A stretch of 64,000 nt of DNA from JBBROS01 sp965199595. Its GTDB lineage: Bacteria; Pseudomonadota; Alphaproteobacteria; Acetobacterales; Acetobacteraceae. The stretch is from contig OZ241182.1 in the NCBI GenBank assembly GCA_965199595.1, positions 1,116,001-1,180,000 of the forward strand, read 5' to 3'. The position numbers and the translations under genes were made by a program. Below the pieces are notes generated by a model. The model saw only the letters and a list, made by a program, of their open reading frames with translations. It did not search any database and had not been told where the DNA came from. Below are positions 43,061 to 50,733 of the stretch, in pieces. Within the stretch, counting starts at the first letter, position 1. The number at the start of each line of letters is the position of its first letter.

Positions 43061-43852
43061 CTAGCGGGCGGCACGGGCCTCGTTGTCGTGGAACTCGTCC
43101 TCGCTGACGCCGTACACGTCGCGGACCCGGTCGGGGGTGAGTTCCCCGGGCGTGCCGTCGAACACCACCTGGCCGGCGGCGAGGGCGACGATGCGGTCGC
43201 AGTAGTGGCGGGCGGTGTCCAGGTGGTGCAGGTTGACCAGGACGGTCAGCCCGTCCTCGCGGTGGATGCGGCGCAGCGCGTCCATCACCACGCGGGCGTT
43301 GCGGGGGTCGAGGCTGGCGATGGGTTCGTCGGCCAGCATCAGCCGCGGCTGTTGCAGCAAAGCCCGGCAGATCGCCACACGCTGCTGCTGCCCGCCCGAG
43401 AGGGTGCCGGCGCGCTGCAGGGCGGTGGGGGCCAGGTCGAAGCGGTCCAGCGCCTGCAGCGCCATGGTGCGTTCGGCGGCGCTGAACAGGCCGAGCAGGC
43501 TGGCGATGGCGCTGCGGTGGTTGAGGCGGCCCATCAGCACGTTGGTGAGCACGTCTAGGCGGGGCACCAGGTTGAACTGCTGGAACACCATGGCGCATTG
43601 GGTGCGCCAGTCCCGCAGGGCGCGGCCGCGCAGGGTGGTCACCTCCGTGGTGCCGAAGCGGATGGTGCCGCCGGTGGGCTCCTGCAGGCGGTTGATCATG
43701 CGCAGCAGGGTGGACTTGCCGGCGCCGGAGCGGCCGATGATGCCCAGCATCTGACCCGGCGGGATGCTGAGGGAGATGCCGTCCACCGCGGTGACATGGC
43801 CGAAGCGCCGGGTCAGGCCGTGGAGTTCGAGTTCGGCGCCGGTGGCGGTCAT
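43061..43852 (-). CDS. phnC: Phosphonate ABC transporter ATP-binding protein
   Basis: The 263-residue ATPase has Walker A GRSGAGKSTLLRMINRL, the signature TLSGGQQQRVAICRALLQQP and Walker B LMLADEPIASLDP. The stretch AMVFQQFNLVPRLDVLTNVLMGRL is typical of PhnC. It would energise phosphonate uptake with PhnD. It is the first gene of phnC-phnD. A phnE gene is not within the window. Confidence 0.92.
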   Translation of the reverse strand: MTATGAELELHGLTRRFGHVTAVDGISLSIPPGQMLGIIGRSGAGKSTLLRMINRLQEPTGGTIRFGTTEVTTLRGRALRDWRTQCAMVFQQFNLVPRLDVLTNVLMGRLNHRSAIASLLGLFSAAERTMALQALDRFDLAPTALQRAGTLSGGQQQRVAICRALLQQPRLMLADEPIASLDPRNARVVMDALRRIHREDGLTVLVNLHHLDTARHYCDRIVALAAGQVVFDGTPGELTPDRVRDVYGVSEDEFHDNEARAAR

Positions 43853-43948
43853 GCGCCTAGCCTCGCGACTGGGCCGGGGCTTGTCCAGCGGGGTGGCGGT
43901 TACGGATTGATGACGGGGGCGGCGGTGATCTTGGCCAGGGTAGCGGGC

Positions 43949-44371
43949 TCAGGGGCGGGCGAGGGCGGCGTTGCGCACCAGGCTGAGGATGCCGGCGCCC
44001 AGGGCCGCGGCCAGGACGGTGACGACGCCCAGCATGAGGCGGACGCGGTAGGTGAGGCTCACGGTCTCGCGGCGCTGTTCGTCCAGGACGGTGGCGCGGG
44101 CGGCGGTGATGCGGTCGGCGAGGGTGCCGGGTCCGGTGGTCAGGGGCTCGGCGAGGCTGGCGAGGCGGGGCAGGAGCTGGCGCAGCTGCCCGGCGCCGTC
44201 GGGGGCGTTGGCGGTGGCGGCGGCCTGGTCCAGCAGGGCGTTGCGGGCGGCGGCGCGTTCCAGCGGGATGCTGGTGGCATAGCTGGCGAACAGGCCGCAG
44301 AGGCCGACCAGCAGGAACAGGGTGGTCAGGAAGGCGATCCAGGGGCCGATGATGCGCATGCGGGCATCCAT
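43949..44371 (-). CDS. Small membrane protein with two membrane helices, unknown function
   Basis: From ATG at 44371 the product is 140 residues. It has a membrane helix near the N-terminus (WIAFLTTLFLLVGLCGLFAS), a helical outside loop rich in Ala and Leu, and a second helix near the C-terminus (LMLGVVTVLAAALGAGILSLV). The topology resembles a stub of a sensory protein without cytoplasmic domain, but I do not recognise a family. It lies upstream of phnC on the same strand; it is not PhnE, which has more helices. Confidence 0.55.
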   Translation of the reverse strand: MDARMRIIGPWIAFLTTLFLLVGLCGLFASYATSIPLERAAARNALLDQAAATANAPDGAGQLRQLLPRLASLAEPLTTGPGTLADRITAARATVLDEQRRETVSLTYRVRLMLGVVTVLAAALGAGILSLVRNAALARP

Positions 44372-44390
44372 CCGCGCCCCGGCTGGCCCC

Positions 44391-44416
44391 GTCAACTGGT
44401 GCCGTCAACTGGTGCC
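44391..44416. repeat. Tandem 13-bp duplication
   Basis: GTCAACTGGTGCC occurs twice in a row between the divergent membrane-protein and cupin genes. It could be a pair of regulator half-sites or a chance duplication. Confidence 0.6.
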
Positions 44417-44470
44417 GTTGAGCCGGGTTGCGGCTGGCGGGTTCGGGCGGAATGGGGGTAGGGTTTGCGG

Positions 44471-44806
44471 ATGAACGAAAGCCCCTATCTGTTCCGCGCC
44501 GCCGATCATCCGCTGGTGGCGCATGGCCCGCTGCTGAAGGTGCGGGAGGCGGTCTCCGGCTTCGGCATGGCGCTGCGGTACCAGGAGCGGGCGCCGGGTG
44601 CGGAGCCGGTGGAGGGCAACTGGTGCCTGACCGGGCATAGCGTGTTCGTGCTGTCCGGGCGGATCCAGTACCGGTTCGACACGCATACCGTGGAGGCCGG
44701 GCCCGGCGACATGCTGCACATCCCGGCGGGTGCGGCGCACCGGCACAAGCCGAGTGCGGTGGGGAACGAGGTGGTGCGGTATGTGCTGACCGAGTTCGAT
44801 GAGTAG
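44471..44806 (+). CDS. Cupin domain-containing protein
   Basis: The 111-residue protein is a single cupin. The first motif region is around GHSVFVLSGRIQYRFDTHTVEAGPGD and the second is MLHIPAGAAHRHKPSAVGNE, with His residues that could bind a metal. Single-domain cupins range from isomerases to sensors; the substrate is unknown. The start at 44471 follows a modest ribosome site; the gene is alone. Confidence 0.8.
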   Translation: MNESPYLFRAADHPLVAHGPLLKVREAVSGFGMALRYQERAPGAEPVEGNWCLTGHSVFVLSGRIQYRFDTHTVEAGPGDMLHIPAGAAHRHKPSAVGNEVVRYVLTEFDE

Positions 44807-44833
44807 GATCGGGGGAGCAGGTTTCCGGGCGGG

Positions 44834-44862
44834 TTGACAGCGGCGGTCCCCATGGGTAGTCA
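44834..44862 (+). promoter_or_regulatory. Possible rpmJ promoter
   Basis: A perfect TTGACA (44834-44839) is followed after 17 nt by TAGTCA (44857-44862), a weak -10. It lies about 50 nt before the rpmJ start. Confidence 0.4.
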
Positions 44863-44910
44863 GCCGCCTCCATTCAGCGTTCGGGCCACCCTGGTCCTCA
44901 AGGGTTTGAG

Positions 44911-45036
44911 ATGAAGATCCGCAACAGCCTCAAGTCGGCCAAAACCCGCGACAAGAACTGCCGTGTCGTGCGCCGGCATGGCCGCGTGTATGTGATCAAC
45001 AAGAAGAACCCGCGCATGAAGGCCCGCCAGGGCTGA
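44911..45036 (+). CDS. rpmJ: 50S ribosomal protein L36 (C-minus type)
   Basis: The 41-residue protein MKIRNSLKSAKTRDKNCRVV... ending NPRMKARQG is bacterial L36. It has the longer YkgO-like form and only one cysteine (Cys17), so the Zn ribbon (three Cys and one His) of classical L36 is absent. It is the form usual in alphaproteobacteria. The product is very basic. A TTGACA lies upstream. Confidence 0.95.
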   Translation: MKIRNSLKSAKTRDKNCRVVRRHGRVYVINKKNPRMKARQG

Positions 45037-45082
45037 TCCTGACGGCTTGATTGCAGCACCCGGGCTTGCCGGGTTGCGAAAG

Positions 45083-45119
45083 CGGTTCCATCTTGCGGGA
45101 TAAGCAAGAGAGGGAACCG
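45083..45119 (+). promoter_or_regulatory. Leader hairpin before glcD
   Basis: CGGTTCC (45083-45089) pairs with GGAACCG (45113-45119), and inside it CTTGC (45092-45096) pairs with GCAAG (45104-45108). The ribosome site AGAGAGGG of glcD lies between and partly within the 3' arms, ending 4 nt before the ATG. This may modulate glcD translation. Confidence 0.4.
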
Positions 45120-45123
45120 GCCA

Positions 45124-46563
45124 ATGATCGCCCAACCGCCGCCGAAGGCCGGAGTGCTGGCACGCCGGAATGAGATCGTGGCCGGGTTGCGGGGCATCCT
45201 GCCGCCGGATGCGGTGATTTCCGAAGCGACGCGGCTGAAGCCGTATGAGACGGACGGGCTGCCGGCGTATCGCCAGGCGCCCATGGCCGTGGCTTTGCCG
45301 TCGACCACCGAGGAGGTGGCGGCGGTGCTGCGCTTCCTGCATGCCAATGGAGTTCGGGTGATCCCGCGCGGGGCTGGCACCAGCCTGTCCGGCGGGGCGC
45401 TGCCGATGGCGGACAGCGTGGTGGTCGGGCTGATGCGGATGAACCGCATCCTGGACATCGATTACGCCGACCGGGCCGCCACGGTGCAGGCCGGCGTCAC
45501 CAATATCGGGATCACCCAGGCGGTGAGCGCCGAGGGGTTCTTCTATGCGCCGGACCCGAGCAGCCAGCTCGCGTGCATGATCGGCGGCAATATCGGCATG
45601 AACTCGGGCGGCGCGCACTGCCTGAAATACGGCGTGACGGTCAACAACCTGCTGGGCCTGCGGATCGTCACCATCGAGGGCGAGGTGATCGACCTGGGCG
45701 GCGGCTATTTGGATGCGGCGGGGTATGACTGGCTGGGGCTGATCACCGGCAGCGAGGGCATGCTGGCCATGGTGACGGAGGTGACGGTGCGGATCCTGCG
45801 CAGCCCCGAGGGGGCGCGGGCGATGCTGGTGGCGTTCGACGCCAACGAGACGGCGGGGCGGGCGGTGGATGCCATCATCGGGTCCGGCATCATCCCGGTG
45901 GCGCTGGAGTTCATGGACCGGCCGGCGATCCATGCGTGCGAGGCGTTTGCCCATGCCGGGTATCCGCTGGACGCGGAGGCGCTGCTGATCATCGAGGTGG
46001 AGGGGTCCGTGGCGGAGCAGGACGACCTGCTGGCGCGGATTGCCGGGCTGTGCGAGCCGTTCCATCCGATCAGCCTGCGGGTGAGCCAGTCCGCGGAGGA
46101 GAGCCTTTCCATCTGGAAGGGGCGCAAGGGGGCGTTCGGAGCGGTGGGGCGGATCAGCCCGGACTATCTGTGCATGGATGGGACGATCCCGACCGGGCAG
46201 CTGCCGCTGGTGCTGCGGCGGATCGGCGAGATGAGCGCCGCCTATGGGCTTGGGGTCGCCAACATCTTCCATGCCGGGGACGGGAACCTGCATCCGCTGA
46301 TCATGTTCGACGCCAACGAGCCCGGCTGTTTCGAGCGCGCCGAGCGGTTCGGTGCCGATATCCTGAAGCTGTGCGTGGAGGTGGGCGGGTGCCTGACCGG
46401 AGAGCACGGCGTGGGGGTGGAGAAGCGCGACCTGATGCGGGTGCAGTTCACCGAGACCGAGCTGGAGCAGCAGCGGCGGATCAAGGGCGCCTTCGATCCG
46501 GAGTGGCTGCTCAACCCCAGCAAGGTGTTCCCGCTGAAGGACGAGCCGGCACTTGCTGCCTGA
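45124..46563 (+). CDS. glcD: Glycolate oxidase subunit GlcD
   Basis: The 479-residue protein has an FAD-binding PCMH domain (VRVIPRGAGTSLSGGALPMADSVV, YAPDPSSQLACMIGGNIGMNSGG) and the C-terminal FAD-linked oxidase domain. FHAGDGNLHPLIMFDAN and LTGEHGVGVEKRDLM are clear. It is the catalytic subunit of the GlcDEF enzyme, oxidising glycolate to glyoxylate. glcE begins inside its last codons. Confidence 0.94.
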   Translation: MIAQPPPKAGVLARRNEIVAGLRGILPPDAVISEATRLKPYETDGLPAYRQAPMAVALPSTTEEVAAVLRFLHANGVRVIPRGAGTSLSGGALPMADSVVVGLMRMNRILDIDYADRAATVQAGVTNIGITQAVSAEGFFYAPDPSSQLACMIGGNIGMNSGGAHCLKYGVTVNNLLGLRIVTIEGEVIDLGGGYLDAAGYDWLGLITGSEGMLAMVTEVTVRILRSPEGARAMLVAFDANETAGRAVDAIIGSGIIPVALEFMDRPAIHACEAFAHAGYPLDAEALLIIEVEGSVAEQDDLLARIAGLCEPFHPISLRVSQSAEESLSIWKGRKGAFGAVGRISPDYLCMDGTIPTGQLPLVLRRIGEMSAAYGLGVANIFHAGDGNLHPLIMFDANEPGCFERAERFGADILKLCVEVGGCLTGEHGVGVEKRDLMRVQFTETELEQQRRIKGAFDPEWLLNPSKVFPLKDEPALAA

Positions 46564-47755
46564 GGCCGAGGCGCCGGCCGACGAGGCCGGGATCGTTGCT
46601 GCCATCGAGCAGGCGCTGGCCCGGCGGGAGCCGCTGTCGATCCAGGGCCGGGGCACCAAGCGCGGGATGCTGCGGCCGGTGCAGGCGGCGCGGGGGCTGA
46701 GCACGCGCAACCTGGTGGGGGTGACGCTGTATTCGCCGACGGAGCTGATCATCTCCGCCCGGGCCGGGACGCCGGTGGCGGATGTGGAGGCGGTGCTGGC
46801 GGAGAAGGGGCAGATGCTGGTGGCCGAGCCGCCCGATCTTTCGGAATTGCTGGGAAGCACGGAGCCACAGACGCTTGGCGGGGTGGTGGCGACCAACCTG
46901 TCGGGGCCGCGCCGCATCACCTCCGGGGCGATGCGCGACCATGTGATGGGGATGCGGGTGGTGAACGGGTCAGGCGAGGTGATCCGGTCCGGCGGGCGGG
47001 TGCTCAAGAATGTCACCGGGCTTGATCTGTGCAAGCTGCTGTCGGGGAGCCATGGGACGCTGGGCGTGATGACGGAGATCACGCTGAAGGTGCTGCCGCG
47101 GGCGGAGACCTCGGGGAGCCTGGTGCTGGCCGGGCTGGACGCGGTTCAGGCGGTGGCGGCGTTGTCGCGGGCGTTGGGGTCGCCGTTCGGGGTTTCGGGC
47201 GCGGCCTGGCTGCCGGCGGCGGCGGCGGACCGGGTGCCGGAGCTGGCGGGGCTGGGCGCGGTGGCGCTGGTGCGGATGGAGGATTTTGCGGCGAGCGTGG
47301 CGTATCGGCTGGAGGCGCTGACGGTGCTGCTGGCCTCGTTCGGGGCGGTGCGGCGGCTGGAGGATGGGCAGAGCCGGGCGGTGTGGCGGGCGGTGCGCGA
47401 TGCGGCGCCGTTGCAGGCCGGGGCGACGGATGCGGTGTGGCGGGTGTCGGTGCGGCCTTCTGCCGGGCCGGGGGTGGTGGCGGCCTTGGAGGCGGCGGGC
47501 GCGCGGTGCTTCCTGGACTGGGGCGGCGGGCTGGTCTGGGTGGCGGGGCCAGCCGCGGCGCATGAGGCGGTGATGGCGGCGGCGCTGGCGGCGCGGGGGG
47601 TCTGGACCGTGCTGCGCGGGCCGGAGCCGATGCGGGCCGCGGTGGACGTGGTGCCGCCGGAGGCCGCGGCGCTGGCGATGATCACCCGGCGGGTGAAGGC
47701 GGCAATGGACCCGGCGGGCATCCTGAACCCCGGGCGTATCATGGCGGGATTGTAG
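46553..47755 (+). CDS. glcE: Glycolate oxidase subunit GlcE
   Basis: The 400-residue protein is a shorter FAD-binding PCMH protein with TRNLVGVTLYSPTELIISARAG, LGGVVATNLSGPRRITSGAMRD and a C-terminal MDPAGILNPGRI. It is the second FAD-type subunit of GlcDEF. A TTG start at 46553 overlaps glcD by 11 nt, and glcF begins directly after its stop. Confidence 0.92.
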   Translation: MLPEAEAPADEAGIVAAIEQALARREPLSIQGRGTKRGMLRPVQAARGLSTRNLVGVTLYSPTELIISARAGTPVADVEAVLAEKGQMLVAEPPDLSELLGSTEPQTLGGVVATNLSGPRRITSGAMRDHVMGMRVVNGSGEVIRSGGRVLKNVTGLDLCKLLSGSHGTLGVMTEITLKVLPRAETSGSLVLAGLDAVQAVAALSRALGSPFGVSGAAWLPAAAADRVPELAGLGAVALVRMEDFAASVAYRLEALTVLLASFGAVRRLEDGQSRAVWRAVRDAAPLQAGATDAVWRVSVRPSAGPGVVAALEAAGARCFLDWGGGLVWVAGPAAAHEAVMAAALAARGVWTVLRGPEPMRAAVDVVPPEAAALAMITRRVKAAMDPAGILNPGRIMAGL

Positions 47756-49072
47756 ATGCAGACCACCTTCACCGCCGAGCAGATGCGCGACCCCGACATC
47801 GCCAGCAGCAACCAGGTGTTAAGGACCTGCGTGCATTGCGGGATGTGCACGGCGACGTGCCCGACCTTCGTGCTGCTGGGTGATGAGCTGGATAGTCCGC
47901 GGGGCCGGATCTATCTGATCAAGGACATGCTGGAGGGCGGCAAGCCCGCGACCGAGGAGGTGGTGCGGCATGTGGACCGCTGCCTGTCGTGCCTGAGCTG
48001 CATGAGCACCTGCCCCTCCGGCGTGAACTACATGCACCTGGTGGATCATGCGCGGCGCTACATTGCGGAGACGTACCAGCGGCCGTGGCACGAGCGGCTG
48101 CTGCGGGCGGTGCTAACGCGGGTGCTGCCGTATCCCGGGCGGTTCCGCCTGGCGCTGCAGGGGGCGCGGCTGGCCCGGCCGTTGCGCGGGCTGCTGCCGA
48201 AGAGCGGGGTGCTTGCCACCCGGCTGCGCGCCATGCTGGACCTGGCGCCGCGCAGCCTGCCGGCCCGCAGCGCCATGCAGGACCCGCAGATCCATGCCGC
48301 CGTGGCGGCGAAACGCGGGCGGGTGGCGCTGCTGACCGGGTGTGCGCAGACGGTGCTGGACCCCGCGATCAACGAGGCGACCATCCGGCTGCTGACCCGC
48401 ATGGGGATCGAGGTTGCGGTGGCCAGGGGCGTCGGCTGCTGCGGTGCGCTGACGCATCACATGGGGCAGCATGACCCGGCCATGGCTTCGGCCCGCGCCG
48501 CCATCGCGGGGTGGACCGCCGAGATCGAGCAGGGCGGGCTGGACGCGATCGTCATCAACACCTCGGGCTGCGGCACGACGGTGAAGGATTACGGCTTCAT
48601 GTTCCGTGACGAGCCGGAGCCTTGGCGCTCCCGCGCCGAGCGGGTTTCGGCGCTGGCGATGGACGTTTCGGAGTATCTGGCGACGCTGGACTATGCGCCG
48701 ACGCGGGCGGCCCCGGGGTTGCGGGTGACGTATCATTCGGCGTGCAGCCTGCAGCATGGGCAGCGGATCACGGAGGCGCCGAAGGTACTGTTGCGCCGGG
48801 CCGGGTTCACGGTGAGCGAGCCGGCGGAGGGGCATCTGTGCTGCGGGTCGGCCGGGACCTACAACCTGGTGCAGCCCGAGATCGCGACGCGGCTGCGGAG
48901 CCGCAAGCTGGAGAACATCGCGCGGACGCGGCCGGACCTGATCGCGGCGGGGAACATCGGGTGCATCACCCAGCTTTCGGGCGGGGTGCCGGTGATCCAT
49001 ACGGTGCAGCTGCTGGACTGGATGGCGGGTGGCCCGGCGCCGGCGGGGCTGCCGGAGCCTGCGATCGCATGA
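47756..49072 (+). CDS. glcF: Glycolate oxidase iron-sulfur subunit GlcF
   Basis: The 438-residue protein has two 4Fe-4S clusters: CVHCGMCTATCPTFVLLGDE near residue 25 and CLSCLSCMSTCPSGVNY near 80. Two CCG domains follow (GVGCCGALTHHMG with SGCGTTVKDYG, and HLCCGSAGTYNL). It carries electrons from GlcD/E to the respiratory chain. The ATG follows the glcE stop directly; it overlaps the TPR gene by 4 nt. Confidence 0.95.
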   Translation: MQTTFTAEQMRDPDIASSNQVLRTCVHCGMCTATCPTFVLLGDELDSPRGRIYLIKDMLEGGKPATEEVVRHVDRCLSCLSCMSTCPSGVNYMHLVDHARRYIAETYQRPWHERLLRAVLTRVLPYPGRFRLALQGARLARPLRGLLPKSGVLATRLRAMLDLAPRSLPARSAMQDPQIHAAVAAKRGRVALLTGCAQTVLDPAINEATIRLLTRMGIEVAVARGVGCCGALTHHMGQHDPAMASARAAIAGWTAEIEQGGLDAIVINTSGCGTTVKDYGFMFRDEPEPWRSRAERVSALAMDVSEYLATLDYAPTRAAPGLRVTYHSACSLQHGQRITEAPKVLLRRAGFTVSEPAEGHLCCGSAGTYNLVQPEIATRLRSRKLENIARTRPDLIAAGNIGCITQLSGGVPVIHTVQLLDWMAGGPAPAGLPEPAIA

Positions 49073-49623
49073 TGTGGCGGGCAGCGGGGCTGTCGCTGCT
49101 GCTGATGGCCCAGGCGCCTGTGGGTCAATCGCCGGCTCCGGTGCCGAAGCCGATCGACAACGTGCTGACCGCGCTGAAGGCGGCCCCGAACGAGGCGGCG
49201 GCGGCGGCGCTGGAGGCGCAGCTGCGCGGGCTGTGGCACGATGCTGCGAGTCCTGCGCTGAAGCTGCTGCTGTCACGCGGGCAACGGGAGCTTTCCGAGG
49301 GCGCGGCGGGAGATGCCGTGGACAGCTTCGATGCGGCGCTGGACCTGGACTCGGACCTGCTGGACGCCTGGCGCGGCCGGGCGCAGGCGCGGTTGCGGCT
49401 GGGTGATCCGGCCGGCGCGGCGCGGGACATCCAGGAGGCGCTGCGGCGGGAGCCCCGGAACTTCGCGGCCTGGCAGGATCTGTCGCGCATCGCGGAGGCT
49501 CGGGGAGATTGGAAGGGGGCGCTCGGGGCCTGGCAGAAGATGCTGGAGGGGGACCCGCGTTCACCGGGGGCGGCGGAGCGGCTGCGGCTGCTGCGGCGCC
49601 GGGTCAACGGGGAGGATGCCTGA
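49069..49623 (+). CDS. Secreted or anchored tetratricopeptide repeat protein
   Basis: The 184-residue protein has an N-terminal signal (MMWRAAGLSLLLMAQAPVGQS) and then tetratricopeptide helices: KLLLSRGQRELSEGAAGDAVDSFDAALDLDSDLLDAW, then RGRAQARLRLGDPAGAARDIQEALRREP, then a third repeat. It is translationally coupled to glcF (ATGA). Similar small TPR proteins follow various operons in alphaproteobacteria; a specific link to glycolate oxidase is not established. It ends 12 nt before the convergent folE stop. Confidence 0.8.
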   Translation: MMWRAAGLSLLLMAQAPVGQSPAPVPKPIDNVLTALKAAPNEAAAAALEAQLRGLWHDAASPALKLLLSRGQRELSEGAAGDAVDSFDAALDLDSDLLDAWRGRAQARLRLGDPAGAARDIQEALRREPRNFAAWQDLSRIAEARGDWKGALGAWQKMLEGDPRSPGAAERLRLLRRRVNGEDA

Positions 49624-49635
49624 AGGCTCGGCGGG

Positions 49636-50271
49636 CTAGAAGTCGAGCGAACCCGGGGCGCGGTGGCCGATCAGGTCGAGGAACTCGCGGCGGGTGTTCG
49701 GGTCCGTGCGGAAGGCGCCGAGCATGCGGCTGGTGACCATGGACACGCCGGGCTTGTGGACGCCGCGGGTGCTCATGCACTGGTGCCCGGCTTCGATCAC
49801 CACGGCCACGCCGCGGGGCTGCAGCACCTGGTTGATGGTGTCGGCGATCTGCACCGTCAGGCGTTCCTGGATCTGCAGGCGCTTGCTGAAGGCGTCGACC
49901 AGCCGGGCCAGCTTGCTGATGCCGACCACGCGGCGCTCCGGCAGGTAGGCAACGTGGCAGCGGCCGATGATGGGGACCATGTGGTGTTCGCAGTAGCTTT
50001 CGAGGCGGATATCCCGGAGCAGGACCACCTCGTCGTAGCCGTTCACCTCCTCGAAGGTGCGCTCCAGCAGGGCGACGGGATCGACCGCGTAGCCGCCGAA
50101 CAGCTCCTTGTAGGCCTTCACCACCCGCTTCGGCGTGTCGCGCAGGCCTTCGCGGTCGGGGTTCTCGCCGGCCAGGCGCAGCAGGGTGCGGACGGCGGCC
50201 TCGGCCTCCTCCGGGCTTGGCATGCCGTCGCAGCTGAGGCCGGGCGTGGGGGGCTTGGAGATGTTGTTCAC
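49636..50271 (-). CDS. folE: GTP cyclohydrolase I
   Basis: The 211-residue protein has the zinc site CEHHMVPIIGRCHVAYLPERRVVGISKLAR, RLTVQIADTINQVLQPRGVAVV and HQCMSTRGV, with the second zinc cysteine pattern of type IA enzymes. It makes dihydroneopterin triphosphate for folate and pterins. GTG start at 50271. The short gap upstream (50272-50331) contains nothing recognisable. Confidence 0.97.
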   Translation of the reverse strand: MNNISKPPTPGLSCDGMPSPEEAEAAVRTLLRLAGENPDREGLRDTPKRVVKAYKELFGGYAVDPVALLERTFEEVNGYDEVVLLRDIRLESYCEHHMVPIIGRCHVAYLPERRVVGISKLARLVDAFSKRLQIQERLTVQIADTINQVLQPRGVAVVIEAGHQCMSTRGVHKPGVSMVTSRMLGAFRTDPNTRREFLDLIGHRAPGSLDF

Positions 50272-50331
50272 GTGGAGCGCCGTCCGAACTAGTGCAGGTT
50301 CAATGTGGGTCGCCAGTCCGGACGAGCAAGA

Positions 50332-50733
50332 TCAGTGCAGCCGGCGGGGATGGTCCGGGCTGTCCAGGCTGAAGGCGGGCACTTCGGCGTCGAAGGCCTC
50401 GCCGCTGGCGGTGGCGACCATGTGGTAGGTGCCGGACATGAAGCCGGATGGCGTGTCGAGCGGGGTGCCGGAGGTGTACTCGAAGCTCTGGCCGGGTTCG
50501 AGGACGGGTTGTTCGCCGACGACGCCGTCGCCCTGCACCATCATGGTGCGGCCGGCGGCGTCGGTGATGCGCCAGGTGCGGCGCAGCAGCTGGACGGTGG
50601 TGCGGCCCTGGTTGTGGATCTGCACCTGGTAGGCCCAGATCCACCTGTTCTGCTCGGGCAGGGACTCGTCCTCGAGGTACACGGGCTCGACCGTGACCTC
50701 GATGTCGCGGGTGGTGGCGGCGTAGCGGGGCAC
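50332..50733 (-). CDS. apaG: ApaG family protein
   Basis: The 133-residue protein has the ApaG immunoglobulin-like fold pattern: IEVTVEPVYLEDESLPEQNRWIWAYQVQIHNQG, TWRITDAAGRTMMVQGDGVVGEQPVLEPGQSFEYTSGTPLDTPSGFMSGTY. It is linked to Co/Mg resistance in enterobacteria, with unclear biochemical role. The GTG start shares its G with the metZ TAG stop, so it is co-translated with metZ and under the same riboswitch. Confidence 0.93.
   Translation of the reverse strand: MPRYAATTRDIEVTVEPVYLEDESLPEQNRWIWAYQVQIHNQGRTTVQLLRRTWRITDAAGRTMMVQGDGVVGEQPVLEPGQSFEYTSGTPLDTPSGFMSGTYHMVATASGEAFDAEVPAFSLDSPDHPRRLH

Noticed and set aside
43949..44371. The small membrane protein as the missing PhnE
   Set aside because: It has only two membrane helices and lacks the permease loop motif that contacts the ATPase.
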